Shown: positions 34,209 to 43,328, counted from the stretch's first letter. The stretch is DNA of 64,000 nt from Saprospiraceae bacterium (GCA_025056735.1 JANWVR010000059.1:1-64000), one strand, 5' to 3'. Numbers and translations: made by a program. The notes: generated by a model not told the origin, from the sequence alone.

Positions 34209-34542
34209 CGGCCAAACTTGTTTGGCCCAAATCTTAGCAATAAAAAACGCCGTATCAAAAGCAAAATAATTGCCATGCCTCGTAACGGCCAAACTTGTTT
34301 GGCCCAAATGTTAGCAATAAAAAGCGCCGTATCGCAAGCAAAATCATCGCCAGGTCTCGTAACGGCCAAACTTGTTTGGCCCAAATGTTAGCAATAAAAA
34401 GCGCCGTATCGCAAGCAAAATCATTGCCAGGTCTCGTAACGGCCAAACTTGTTTGGCCCAAATGTTAGCAATAAAAAACGCCGTATCGCAAGCAAAATCA
34501 TCACCAAGCCTCGTAACGGCCAAACTTGTTTGGCCCAAATGT
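34204..34542 (+). repeat. Tandem 77-bp repeat, four units plus a partial fifth, each with an 18-bp palindrome
   Basis: CGTAACGG starts at 34204, 34281, 34358, 34435 and 34512, exactly 77 bases apart. Every unit opens with the palindrome GGCCAAACTTGTTTGGCC (34210-34227, 34287-34304, 34364-34381, 34441-34458, 34518-34535), followed in the four full units by a conserved AT-rich stretch including TTAGCAATAAAAA and CGCCGTATC. Copies 2-4 differ by only a few bases; copy 1 has diverged more. The fifth stops after the palindrome and CAAATGTT, 24 bases before parA. 77 is not a multiple of three, so the array is not coding. It fills the gap between the UPF0173 gene and parA. Confidence 0.95.
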
Positions 34543-34566
34543 TTTTTCAATAAAAAACACTCCATC

Positions 34567-35337
34567 ATGGGTAAAATTATCACGATAGCCAACCAGAAAG
34601 GCGGCGTAGGCAAAACGACCACCGCCATCAACTTAGCAGCCTCGTTAGCGATTTTGGAAAAGCGTGTGCTGCTCATTGACGCCGACCCACAAGCCAATGC
34701 CTCATCGGGCGTAGGCGTCATCACCGACGAAAACTCCGTAGGTCTTTACGACTGCATTGTTGGCGGCGCCGACCCGCGTGAAGTCATTGTGGCTACCGAA
34801 ACGCCTAATCTGTGGCTGCTGCCGTCGAGCATCAACTTGGTGGGCGCCGATGTGGAATTGGTCAGCCGGCCCAGACGCGAGTATATCCTGCGCGACATCG
34901 TTCAACAGGTGCGCGACGACTACGATTTCATCTTTATTGATTGCCTGCCTTCGCTGGGTCTTATCACTGTGAATGCCCTAGTGGCTGCCGACACGGTGCT
35001 CATCCCGGTGCAATGCGAAATGTTCTCCTTCGAGGGTCTGGCCAAGCTGAAAAACACCATCGCTTTGGTGAAGCAGGGATACAACCCCAACCTTAAGGTG
35101 GAAGGGCTGCTGATTTCGATGTACGACAGCCGCCTGCGCTTAGCCAACGCCATCGTGGAGGAGGTGCGCAACAGCAGCAGCGACTACGTGTTCGAGACCA
35201 TCATCCACCGCAACGCCCGCGTAGCCGAAGCGCCCATGCAGCACGTGCCTGTGGCCATGTACGACGTGAACAGCAAGGGAGCAGTGAATTTCTTCAACTT
35301 AGCCAACGAATTCCTGCAGCGCAACGCCGCGAATTAA
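34567..35337 (+). CDS. parA: Chromosome partitioning ATPase ParA (Soj)
   Basis: A 256-residue Walker-type partition ATPase. The deviant Walker A motif KGGVGKTT is at residues 11-18, switch regions [12 protein letters not shown] and [12 protein letters not shown] follow, and [15 protein letters not shown] is characteristic of chromosomal Soj proteins. It lacks the N-terminal helix-turn-helix of plasmid type Ia ParA. Binds nucleoid DNA with ATP and helps ParB-DNA complexes separate. The ATG at 34567 is selected because [13 protein letters not shown] is the conserved start; frames that extend upstream only read through the 77-bp repeats. Followed by parB after 8 bases. Confidence 0.96.
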   Translation: MGKIITIANQKGGVGKTTTAINLAASLAILEKRVLLIDADPQANASSGVGVITDENSVGLYDCIVGGADPREVIVATETPNLWLLPSSINLVGADVELVSRPRREYILRDIVQQVRDDYDFIFIDCLPSLGLITVNALVAADTVLIPVQCEMFSFEGLAKLKNTIALVKQGYNPNLKVEGLLISMYDSRLRLANAIVEEVRNSSSDYVFETIIHRNARVAEAPMQHVPVAMYDVNSKGAVNFFNLANEFLQRNAAN

Positions 35338-35345
35338 CTGTCAGC

Positions 35346-36257
35346 ATGTCGAAAAAACTAAACAAAGCCGATTTTGGCAAAGGCATCCGCGCCCTGTTGG
35401 CTAATCCAGTCGAACTGGAACAGGCCGTCCAGGAAAACCCGCAAGCCGTTGTGCGCGAACTGACGCACACGGTAGCCATGCTGCCCATTGAACAGATCGA
35501 GGCCAATCCCTTCCAACCGCGCACCGAATTTGACCAGGAGGCGCTGCAAGAACTGGCCGACAGCATTCGCGTGCACGGTCTCATCCAACCCGTTACGGTG
35601 CGCCGGTTGCACGATCGCGCTTACCAGCTCATCTCCGGTGAACGCCGCTTCCGCGCCTGCCAGATGGCCGGCCTCACCGAAATACCTGCTTACGTCCGCT
35701 TAGCCGACGATCAGCAAATGCTGGAAATGGCGCTCATTGAAAATATCCAGCGCCAGGACCTCAACGCCATCGAAATCGCCATCTCGTACCAGCGCCTTAA
35801 AGAAGAGTGCAGCCTGACCGACGAGCAACTCTCCGAGCGCGTAGGCAAACAACGCAGCACCATTACCAACTACCTGCGCCTGCTCAAATTGCCCGTAGAC
35901 ATCCAGCAGGCCATCAAAAACGGCTCCATTACCATGGGCCATGCCCGCGCTTTAGCCGGCGTGAGCGACATCGCCTTCCAGATCTCGCTTCTGCGCCAAA
36001 TCCTCAAAGACGACCTCTCCGTGCGCGCCGTCGAGGACATTATCGCCCGACACCAGGCCGAACGTCTGGGCAAAAAAGCCCGCCCCGACAAACGCCTGCC
36101 CGACGCCCTGCGCGACGTGCAAGACCGTTTCAGCGCCTTCTTCGGCGCCAAAGTAGACCTCAAACGCAACGACCGCGGCAAAGGACAAATCGTTATCAAA
36201 TTCGACAACGACGCAGAACTAAACCGCATCTTAGACATCATTGCAGAAAAAGACTAA
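35346..36257 (+). CDS. parB: Chromosome partitioning protein ParB (Spo0J)
   Basis: A 303-residue DNA-binding CTPase. The N-terminal KGIRALL resembles the ParA-contact peptide. The ParB/Srx domain has IEANPFQPRTEFD, the CTP-binding GERRFRA (98-104) and ENIQRQDLN (132-140). The central helix-turn-helix (about 157-183, TDEQLSERVGKQRSTITNYL) recognises parS in relatives. The C-terminal dimerisation segment ends KIDNDAEL-like sequence (FDNDAELNRILDIIAEKD). It is co-transcribed with parA. No canonical parS (TGTTTCACGTGAAACA) was found nearby by eye, which makes the adjacent palindrome array worth testing as a target. Confidence 0.96.
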   Translation: MSKKLNKADFGKGIRALLANPVELEQAVQENPQAVVRELTHTVAMLPIEQIEANPFQPRTEFDQEALQELADSIRVHGLIQPVTVRRLHDRAYQLISGERRFRACQMAGLTEIPAYVRLADDQQMLEMALIENIQRQDLNAIEIAISYQRLKEECSLTDEQLSERVGKQRSTITNYLRLLKLPVDIQQAIKNGSITMGHARALAGVSDIAFQISLLRQILKDDLSVRAVEDIIARHQAERLGKKARPDKRLPDALRDVQDRFSAFFGAKVDLKRNDRGKGQIVIKFDNDAELNRILDIIAEKD

Positions 36258-36314
36258 GGCTGCCCAAACTACCTTCTGAGCATTTCGTCCGCTTATTCCA
36301 GGCGCTTTCTACCA

Positions 36315-36731
36315 CTAAAGCTGGCTTAAGACACACGCCTCAGGCCGTGCTACATCCGCCGGTAGCCACCCGTGCACGAGTGCACTTCGGAACAGGATCA
36401 GGTTATTGACGTAATGCTGAGAGCCCGACAGAATGTATTCGCCGGGCATGTTCCGCTGGTCGGTGTAGTACTGGAGGTAGGGAAACAGCTCCGGCATATT
36501 TTGTACCTCGTCCAGAATAACGCCGCCCTGATGGCGTTGCAGAAAACGATGAGGGTCTTCTCGCGCATATTGCTGACTTTCAGGCAACTTCACGTTAAGG
36601 TACTCATATCCGGGCCAAAGCTGCCGACAAAAAGCAGTCTTTCCCAACTACCGCGGGCCAGTAACGGCAATCATTGGGTACTTCGACAGCAGAGAGTTTG
36701 CCCGATCGTAGAGTTTTCGCTGAAGGAGCAT
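36315..36731 (-). pseudogene. Decayed AAA_14/DUF4143-type ATPase with amber codon in Walker A
   Basis: From the ATG at 36731 the minus strand encodes LLQRKLYDRANSLLSKYPMI, then AVTGPR, a TAG at 36650-36648, and LGKTAFCRQLWPGYEYLNV. In the family this position is glutamine or a similar residue of GPRQVGKT, so CAG has become TAG. Past it the sequence is normal (GGVILDEVQNMPELF, YILSGSQH), but it breaks off after about 110 codons. The rest of the ATPase and the DUF4143 nuclease-like domain, which bring the usual length to around 380-400 residues, are missing. Such ATPases are common accessory genes in Bacteroidota. Both lesions argue against function. Confidence 0.85.
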
Positions 36732-36842
36732 GCGGACAAAGTTATGCAAACCTTGCCGCCGAGTGCAGCTGTCTGAATAGACAAAGGCGCTTCGCTTTCG
36801 AGCGCAGCATGTCATCCGCTCACCCAATCCGTTCTTTCAGCC

Positions 36843-37217
36843 ATGCGATTTACCTATCTCCTCCTCGCCGGTGCAATCCTGTCCAGCGCCGCCCTGACGC
36901 TCACAGGCTGCCTGCGCGACGAATGCCGGAGCACGCTCACGTACGTGCGTTTTGAGCCTATTTTTATAATACCTGACGACTTCCGCAACACGACTGCCGT
37001 GGCAGAAGCGCCCCGCCCACTCCGAAAACCGGGCAAGCTGTACGCCATGGGACACTACCTGCTCATCAACGAGCGACACGAAGGCATCCACGTCTTCGAC
37101 AACAGCGATCCCAACCGCCCGCCAGTCAGCTCCATACCTGGCCACCTCCCATTACCCGGCACTAAAAAAAGCGACCAGTGGCTGCTGCAAGTCTCCATTT
37201 TCCGAAAGGTTTATTGA
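36843..37217 (+). pseudogene. Truncated LVIVD-type lipoprotein gene
   Basis: 124 codons. A lipoprotein signal (LLLAGAILSSAALTLTGC, lipid cysteine about residue 23) is followed by LRDECRSTLTYVRFEPIF, PRPLRKPGKLYAMGHYLLIN and EGIHVFDNSDPNRPPVS. This is the N-terminal start of the Bacteroidota LVIVD-repeat lipoproteins, where a seven-bladed propeller of repeated LLIN...GIHVFDN units should follow. Here homology stops after the first unit and a short unrelated tail (about 28 codons) ends the frame. Intact relatives are around 400 residues. It could still make a short lipoprotein, but it is more likely a remnant. Confidence 0.7.
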
Positions 37218-37238
37218 ATACCAGGGCATTACAGCCCC

Positions 37239-37289
37239 ATTTTTCACTTTTCACTTTTCACTTTCCATTTTTCACTTTTCACTTTTCAT
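37239..37289. repeat. Short tandem TTTTCAC repeat
   Basis: Two blocks of ACTTTTC-type heptamers (TTTTTCACTTTTCAC... and again TTTTTCACTTTTC...) separated by TTTCCA fill the gap between the lipoprotein remnant and the RNA methylase stop. The last few bases overlap the 3' end of the methylase gene. Similar pyrimidine-rich repeats are scattered in some Bacteroidota; no function is known. Confidence 0.75.
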
Positions 37290-38665
37290 TCCACCGACAT
37301 GCGGATACGCCGTTCCGGTGGCAGGTAGTTGTTCCAGCGGTTGGGCAGCATTTTGAGCCAGCCTAAGGGCAGCCCGTCGTAACGGCCGACGACCCAGCCG
37401 CGGGTTTTGGAGGAGATGCCGTTGAGCGGGAATTGCCCTTTTTTTAGAAACAGCAGTGCCTGCTCGTGGTCAAAGTCCACCGCCGGTGTCTGGGGCGAGA
37501 GTGCTGTGCTGAGGGCCAGCGCGTGGTCGGGCACGAAGTCGCGGCCTTTGAACTGGCCCATACGGATGCCCAACCACTTATTGGTCAGGGCGTTGTCCAA
37601 CAGGCGCAGGTCGGGCAGCAGGGTTTCGGGCATGGCCAGGATGTCGCCCTTTGGTGCGGTGAAAAACGCCCATTCGCGCTCGCTGTCTAACCACGGGCGC
37701 ACGGCGGCTACTGAAGCGCGCTCTAACGGCTGCAGGCGTCGAAAGCCTGAAGGCGAGCGCGGCGCCGACAGTGCCGGTGCGTCGGCCCTTTTGCGGAAAG
37801 CAGCCAGGAAGAAGCCTTCGCCTGCCAGACGATGCGGATAGAAGCGGTAGCAGCCGGGAGCCGTTTGCAGGATACCCCACTCTGTGGGCAGATCAAACAC
37901 AAGGGCTTCTAAATCAAAGGCCTGTGCTAACCAGGCCGCGTTTTCCTCGTTTTCTATTCGGTTGAAGGTGCAGGTGGAATACACGAGCGTGCCCCCTGGC
38001 CGGAGGGTCTTTACGGAGGAGGTGAGGATGGCGCGCTGTCGGAGAGCGCACGAGGTTACATGGGAGGGCGACCATTCGCGCATAGCCTCGGGCGTTTTTC
38101 GGAACAACCCTTCGCCACTGCACGGCGCATCCACGACGACGACGTCGAACCACGCCCCCAGCATTTCCAGCTCGTCGCCCTGAGCCGACGTCATGACGGC
38201 GTGCGGGTGTCCCCACTTTTCTATGTTTTCGCGCAGCGCGCTCAAGCGCGAGCGGACAACTTCGTTGGCCACGACTATGCTGTCGGGGTGCAGGACAGCT
38301 TGCAGCAGCGTCGTTTTGCCGCCCGGAGCAGCGCACGCATCCAGAGCGCGCAAAGGCCGGCTGAGGTCTACGCAACGGCGCAGCACCTCGCACAGAAACA
38401 TCGAGGATGCTTCCTGCACGTAGTAAGCCCCGGCATGAAAGCGCGGGTCGAGGGTGAAGCTGGGGCGCTCAGCTAAGTACCGCCCTTCGGCGCACCAGGG
38501 CACGGGCGTTGCCGTAGCCGCAAGGTCGGCGCTATGGCCATCCCATTTTAGCGGATTCAGGCGGATGCTGACAGGCGGCTCTTCGGCTAAAGCCGCGGTA
38601 AATGCTTCGTACGCCTCGCCCAAAAGGGCGCGCATTTGCCGGACAAACGGCGGCGGCAGTTCCAT
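37286..38665 (-). CDS. RsmF/NOL1-type rRNA cytosine-5 methyltransferase
   Basis: 459 residues. The SAM-binding core shows DACAAPGGKTTLLQAV (motif I), ANEVVRSRLSALRENIEKWG (motif II), VDAPCSGEGLFRK (motif IV, with a catalytic cysteine) and LVYSTCTFNRIENEE (motif VI, second cysteine). The C-terminal third (MGQFKGRDFVPDHALAL onwards, with GISSKTRGWVVGRYDGLPLG) is the PUA-like RsmF C-terminal domain. It methylates a cytosine of 16S rRNA using S-adenosylmethionine; which nucleotide is uncertain. The SpoIIM-like gene ends 27 bases upstream on the same strand. Confidence 0.93.
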   Translation of the reverse strand: MELPPPFVRQMRALLGEAYEAFTAALAEEPPVSIRLNPLKWDGHSADLAATATPVPWCAEGRYLAERPSFTLDPRFHAGAYYVQEASSMFLCEVLRRCVDLSRPLRALDACAAPGGKTTLLQAVLHPDSIVVANEVVRSRLSALRENIEKWGHPHAVMTSAQGDELEMLGAWFDVVVVDAPCSGEGLFRKTPEAMREWSPSHVTSCALRQRAILTSSVKTLRPGGTLVYSTCTFNRIENEENAAWLAQAFDLEALVFDLPTEWGILQTAPGCYRFYPHRLAGEGFFLAAFRKRADAPALSAPRSPSGFRRLQPLERASVAAVRPWLDSEREWAFFTAPKGDILAMPETLLPDLRLLDNALTNKWLGIRMGQFKGRDFVPDHALALSTALSPQTPAVDFDHEQALLFLKKGQFPLNGISSKTRGWVVGRYDGLPLGWLKMLPNRWNNYLPPERRIRMSVE

Positions 38666-38692
38666 GGTGTGCAGGTATTGAAAAGAAAATAC

Positions 38693-40540
38693 TCACTCGC
38701 GGGCCAGGCCTCGAATGCGCGGGCGAGCGCCGAGGCGCTCAATGCTTTCGCGAAGATGCAGGGCCTCTTCCAACTCTACGTCCGAAAAGTAATAAAACGC
38801 TCCCGCCAGGATGGCCAACACCCAATGCACATGGAGGGCAAAGCTGCTCAGCAGCAACTCTATACTTCGATAATAGACGTGTAACGACTTCGCATCGCCC
38901 GGCGCCAGCCAGCTGAAGAAATCAATCACATTGCCCATCAAGTAGGAGTCGAAAAACGCTAACGACAGCCTATAAAGACAGACCACTAAAGTACCTATCA
39001 AGATAAAACGCCACAAAGAACGAACCGATACCGCGTACAGCAGGCCGCCCAGACTCTCCTCCCCAAAGTACAGCTGGGCCAGCCAGTACCCTATGAAAAC
39101 CGGCAGCGGGATCAGGAGAAAACGCGACGGGCCAAACGAGTCGCTAAACCACAGAGCCGCCGTGCAAAGGCCCAAAAGGCCAAGGGCAAAAGACAGGCTC
39201 CAGCGCCCTCCGCGCGCCATGCGGAGCGACTCGGGCATCTCGCGGCGAAGCGCCGAAAAGGCTACCAGCACCAGACCCATCAGCAGCAATACTCCAGTAC
39301 TAAAGACAAGCGGTAACTTAGAAAAGCTCAACGTTTCAAGCCAGGACTGTCCGTATGTTCCGTCGCTCCCGACGTCGGACTGAAGACGGTCCCACCACTC
39401 CCTCTCTGCCGTCCAATATGCGCCCACGGCTACACAGGACGCCAACAGAGCGTATCCAACCAGGCGAGCCGGCTGCCGGAAAGGCATCCGAAGCATATCT
39501 GCCAACACCGCGCCGTGATACTTGATGACCGTAAACGCAATCGGCTCTGCCGCCATCGGCGCCGGCTCGCGAAGTTCAGACGCCTCGTAGTGCCCGCGCC
39601 GCGCCTTGTACCATGGAAATACGACGAAATAACCCACCACTACTATGAGCGACAGCAAGATGAAGCCCAACCGCAGCCCGTCGGGCGCCTCCGTGTGGCG
39701 CGTCAGATAGCCCTCAAAAAAAGCAGCCAACAGAAACACCGGCACCAATCCCAAAAAGATAGAAAAGCCCTGGCGCGCCGAGCGCTGAAACGCCTGCCGT
39801 CGCGTGTACGTACCAGGAAACAACCACCCGGAGCCCGCCACAATGCCGGCTGCTCCTGCCACAATAATGGCGCTAATCTCCAGCGTGCCGTGTATCCAGA
39901 TGGTCAGGAAAGAGGGCCAGAACAGGTCGCGCTCGATAAAAAAGTACTGAAAAACACCCACCATGATGCCGTTGCGCATCAAGATGAATACCGTGCCGAT
40001 GGAGGTGAGCACCCCTGAAAGCACCGTCATGAGCGCTACCAGCACGTTGTTGGCTGCAATGCCGACCGACATGCCCAGCGGCGGCGAGTCCTTATAGACG
40101 GCCATAGGGTCGCCCGACTCGATGTTGGCAATGGTCATGGCGACGTATTCTTCCCCCAGGATGTAGCGGGCAAAGTCAGGGTCTATTCGGCTGGATACGA
40201 CGCCGATGGCGAAGGCCAACGCAAAAATGCCGAACGACAGCCACAGCGCGTGCCGCGTTTCCCACAAGATGCGCGGTAAATCGTTCGTCCAGAAAGACAG
40301 CGCCTGCCCCAGCGGCTGGCGGCGGCCGCGGCGAAGGCGGTTAAAGACGCGCTGCGCCAGGCCGTTGAGATAAAAATGCACCGATCGGTTGCGGTAGAAC
40401 GTGCGCGCGTAGGCTAAGTCATCCGTGATGTGGACGAACATTTCCCGCAGGCGGTCGGGGTCTATGCTGGGCTGGCTCAGATATGCCTCGTATTCTGCCC
40501 ATTTGTCCTGGTTTTGCCGAATGAAAGCCGTTTCGCGCAT
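38693..40540 (-). CDS. SpoIIM/DUF95-type multi-pass membrane protein
   Basis: 615 residues. The N-terminus MRETAFIRQNQDKWAEYEAYL is the conserved start of the stage II sporulation protein M (DUF95) family. The first membrane domain (about residues 100-290) has ILMRNGIMVGVFQYFFIERD and IWIHGTLEISAIIVAGAAG, the family signature. The C-terminal half adds several further membrane helices not found in Bacillus SpoIIM, as is usual in Bacteroidota homologues. These organisms do not sporulate. Their SpoIIM relatives are commonly next to RDD-family and MoxR/DUF58 genes, which are absent here. Function is unknown, but a role in envelope stress or peptidoglycan handling is often proposed. Confidence 0.88.
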   Translation of the reverse strand: MRETAFIRQNQDKWAEYEAYLSQPSIDPDRLREMFVHITDDLAYARTFYRNRSVHFYLNGLAQRVFNRLRRGRRQPLGQALSFWTNDLPRILWETRHALWLSFGIFALAFAIGVVSSRIDPDFARYILGEEYVAMTIANIESGDPMAVYKDSPPLGMSVGIAANNVLVALMTVLSGVLTSIGTVFILMRNGIMVGVFQYFFIERDLFWPSFLTIWIHGTLEISAIIVAGAAGIVAGSGWLFPGTYTRRQAFQRSARQGFSIFLGLVPVFLLAAFFEGYLTRHTEAPDGLRLGFILLSLIVVVGYFVVFPWYKARRGHYEASELREPAPMAAEPIAFTVIKYHGAVLADMLRMPFRQPARLVGYALLASCVAVGAYWTAEREWWDRLQSDVGSDGTYGQSWLETLSFSKLPLVFSTGVLLLMGLVLVAFSALRREMPESLRMARGGRWSLSFALGLLGLCTAALWFSDSFGPSRFLLIPLPVFIGYWLAQLYFGEESLGGLLYAVSVRSLWRFILIGTLVVCLYRLSLAFFDSYLMGNVIDFFSWLAPGDAKSLHVYYRSIELLLSSFALHVHWVLAILAGAFYYFSDVELEEALHLRESIERLGARPRIRGLARE

Positions 40541-40740
40541 GACGGGTCTTGCATAGCGCCTCGTCGGAGGCGGGTTTCAGAAGCAAACATCCATAAAAAT
40601 CCGCTCACTCAGTGCAGGTGGCGCAAAACTTTGCCGTTTAATGCCGGTATGGCGGCAGCAAGCCTCGGCAATGCCCTTTAGTGGCGAACGATTGGCCGGT
40701 TTTCTTGTTGAGGCATGCTGTGTCAGACACACTCAGACCC

Positions 40741-43308
40741 ATGTCTTTTGTTTGGAAAATGGCCTGGCGCGACAGCCGTCGGAGTCGCGCCCGTTTGCTG
40801 CTCTTTGTCTCGGCCATTGTGGCCGGCGTGGCGGCCCTGACGGCGGTGCGCACCCTGAGCGAAAACCTGAGGGCCGACGTCAAACGCGAAGCGCGCAATT
40901 TGCTGGGCGCGGATTTTGTCATCCAGGGCAATTTCCCTTTGCCCGACACACTGTTGGAGCGCTTGAAGGCTGCTCCCGGCGTCAAGGTGGCGCGCGTGTT
41001 CAACCTGTTGAGCATGGCCTATTTCCCCAAAAGCAACGGCACCCGCTTGGTCAATGTGCGCGCCACCGACCCCGCCTATCCTTTTTATGGAACCTGGAAA
41101 AGCGCTCCGGCAGATGCCTGGCAAACGTATCAGCAGAGCAGCCAGGCTCAGGCATTGCTGGAACACAGCCTGTTGTTGCAATTTGGGCTGCAGCCCGGCG
41201 ATACCGTGCGTCTGGGCGCCCAGGCTTTTGTCTTAGCGGGAGACCTGCTGTCGCGCCCAGGGCGCGCTGGTATTGGCTCGGCGTTGGCGCCCACGGCGTT
41301 CATTCCCTTCGACTATTTAGATGAAACCGAGCTGGTGCAAAAAGGGAGCCGCGTGTGGTATCAGTACTATGCTCGCGTGCCCGACCCGACGGTGCTGAAG
41401 CGTTTAGTCGAAACTTTAGATAAACCGCTGCGGCAGGCGGGCTTAGACTGGGAGACCGTGGAGAGCAACCAGGAGACGTTGGACCGGGTGTTCGACCGCT
41501 TTGCAGGCTTCCTCAATCTGGTGGCGTTTGTGGCGCTTTTGCTGGGCGCCTTGGGCGTAGCGAGCGCTGTGCAGCTGTATTTGCGCGAGAAGCAGCCGTT
41601 GGTGGCCACCCTGCGCTGTTTGGGCGCGCGCGGGATGCAGGCATTTCTGGTGTTTTTTGTCCAGATTGCCGGCATTTCGCTGCTGAGTTCCCTGCTCGGG
41701 GCGTTGCTGGGCGCCTTGCTGCAGAAGGCGCTTCCCTGGTTGGTGCGCGACCTGCTGCCGGTAGAGGAGTTGAGTACGGACGTTTCCGGGTTAGCCATCG
41801 GGCAGGGCGTGTCGCTGGGTTTGCTTATGGCCGTGTTGTTTTCGCTGCGCCCGCTGGCGGAGGTCTTGTCGGTGTCGCCTTTGCGGGCTTTGCGCGCTTC
41901 GGTGGAGGGGTCGGCCCGGCAACCGGGTCGCTTCCTTTTGGGCATTTACGCGCTCATTGGCCTGGCGTTGGCGGGCCTGACCGCCTGGATGCTTCAAGAC
42001 AGCCTCCAGACACTGGGCTTTTTGGGCGGCATGGCGGCGGCGCTGGGGCTGTTGTGGGGCGCTGCGCGCTTGCTGATGTGGCTTTTGCGGCGTTTTTTCC
42101 CAAAAAAATGGTCATATGTGTGGCGACAGGGCATTGCTAACCTGTTTCGGCCCAACAACCAGACGGTGCTTTTGGTAGTAACCATCGGCGCTGGCGTAAT
42201 GCTGCTGAGCACGCTGTTCCTGACCCAGCGCCTGCTGTTGCAGCGGCTCGAGCTGGCCGGCAGCGAGCACCAGCCCAATTTAATTCTCTTTGACATTCAG
42301 CCCGAACAAAAGGACGCCGTAGAGCAGTTTGTGCTCGAGCGCGGCATGCCGCTGCTCCAGCGCGCGCCCATTGTGGGCGTCCGCATTGAGCGCATTGGCG
42401 GGCGCGGGCCGCAGGCGCCGGCGTCGAGCGAGCGCGTGGCGGCGTCTGTCTGGCCCTGGCGTTCGCGGCCCGACAGTGTAGCGCGCTGGGTGTGGGACCG
42501 GGAGTTCCGCGTTACGTTTCGCGACACGCTGGCCGATAGCGAGCGCATCGTAGAGGGCACTTGGGTGGGCCGTCACGTGCCGGGCCAGCCCGTGCGAGTC
42601 TCGATTTCGGAGGGTTTGCAGCGCGCCATGAATGCCCGTGTGGGCACACGCCTCACCTTCAACGTGCAGGGCCTGCGCTTAGAGGCCGAAGTGGGCAGCG
42701 TGCGCCGCGTGGATTTCAACCGCATGCAGACCAATTTCATGATTGTTTTTCCAACGGGTGTCCTGGAGGCCGCACCGCAGATACACGTCGTGGTGTCGCG
42801 CGTGGAAGATGCGGCGCAAAGTGCTGCGTTTCAGTCTGAACTGGTCAAGCGCTTCCCGAACGTGTCGGCCATTGACCTGACGCAAATCCTGCAGGCCGCC
42901 GACGAGACTCTGGGCAAAGTGTCGTTTATCGTGCGTTTTATGGCGCTTTTCAGCCTACTGACGGGCTTTTTGGTGTTGCTGAGTTCCATCTATCAGAGCC
43001 GCTATGCCCGCTTGCGCGAGAGCGTACTGCTGCGCACGCTGGGGGCCAGCCGGCGCACGGTGCTGCAGATTGCCGCCGTGGAATACGCGCTTGTGGGCCT
43101 GTTGGCTTGCGCGGTGGGCGCTGGTCTTTCGCTGCTGAGCAGCTGGGCACTGGCGCATTGGGTCTTTCAGATGCCGTTCTACCCGCACGCTGGGCCGCTG
43201 TTGCTGACAGCGGGCGCCGTAGTGGCGGCCACCCTGCTCATTGGCTTGTTGGGCAGCCGCAGCGCCCTGCAAAAGCCGCCGCTGGAGGTGCTGCGCGAGG
43301 AAGCGTGA
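40741..43308 (+). CDS. Large FtsX-type ABC transporter permease
   Basis: 855 residues containing two FtsX modules. The N-terminal membrane segment (RARLLLFVSAIVAGVAALTA) and a periplasmic domain lead to a first membrane bundle (about 255-460) with LREKQPLVATLRCLGARGMQ. A second bundle lies at the end (about 740-850) with ARLRESVLLRTLGASRRT. This layout is that of YbbP-like permeases, normally paired with a YbbA/LolD-type ATPase and an esterase or lysophospholipase. No ATPase gene is adjacent, so the partner must be elsewhere. The ATG at 40741 is chosen because the conserved WKMAWRDSRRSRARLLLF begins there. Confidence 0.9.
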   Translation: MSFVWKMAWRDSRRSRARLLLFVSAIVAGVAALTAVRTLSENLRADVKREARNLLGADFVIQGNFPLPDTLLERLKAAPGVKVARVFNLLSMAYFPKSNGTRLVNVRATDPAYPFYGTWKSAPADAWQTYQQSSQAQALLEHSLLLQFGLQPGDTVRLGAQAFVLAGDLLSRPGRAGIGSALAPTAFIPFDYLDETELVQKGSRVWYQYYARVPDPTVLKRLVETLDKPLRQAGLDWETVESNQETLDRVFDRFAGFLNLVAFVALLLGALGVASAVQLYLREKQPLVATLRCLGARGMQAFLVFFVQIAGISLLSSLLGALLGALLQKALPWLVRDLLPVEELSTDVSGLAIGQGVSLGLLMAVLFSLRPLAEVLSVSPLRALRASVEGSARQPGRFLLGIYALIGLALAGLTAWMLQDSLQTLGFLGGMAAALGLLWGAARLLMWLLRRFFPKKWSYVWRQGIANLFRPNNQTVLLVVTIGAGVMLLSTLFLTQRLLLQRLELAGSEHQPNLILFDIQPEQKDAVEQFVLERGMPLLQRAPIVGVRIERIGGRGPQAPASSERVAASVWPWRSRPDSVARWVWDREFRVTFRDTLADSERIVEGTWVGRHVPGQPVRVSISEGLQRAMNARVGTRLTFNVQGLRLEAEVGSVRRVDFNRMQTNFMIVFPTGVLEAAPQIHVVVSRVEDAAQSAAFQSELVKRFPNVSAIDLTQILQAADETLGKVSFIVRFMALFSLLTGFLVLLSSIYQSRYARLRESVLLRTLGASRRTVLQIAAVEYALVGLLACAVGAGLSLLSSWALAHWVFQMPFYPHAGPLLLTAGAVVAATLLIGLLGSRSALQKPPLEVLREEA

Positions 43309-43328
43309 AACGCCGTTTTTTTGCGCTC

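Noticed and set aside
34204-34542. CRISPR array
   Set aside because: The intervening sequences are copies of one another rather than unique spacers, and no cas genes are present.
34372-34566. Upstream extension of parA through the repeats
   Set aside because: ParA homology begins at [13 protein letters not shown] (34567); the extra 65 codons are repeat sequence.
34255-34724. Minus-strand open frames across the 77-bp array ([10 protein letters not shown]... type)
   Set aside because: They only read the non-coding repeat; 77 is not a multiple of three, so each copy is in a new frame, and the predicted peptides repeat fragments without homology.
34204-36257. Canonical parS near parAB
   Set aside because: No TGTTTCACGTGAAACA-like 16-mer was found by eye in the window; the palindromes do not match it.
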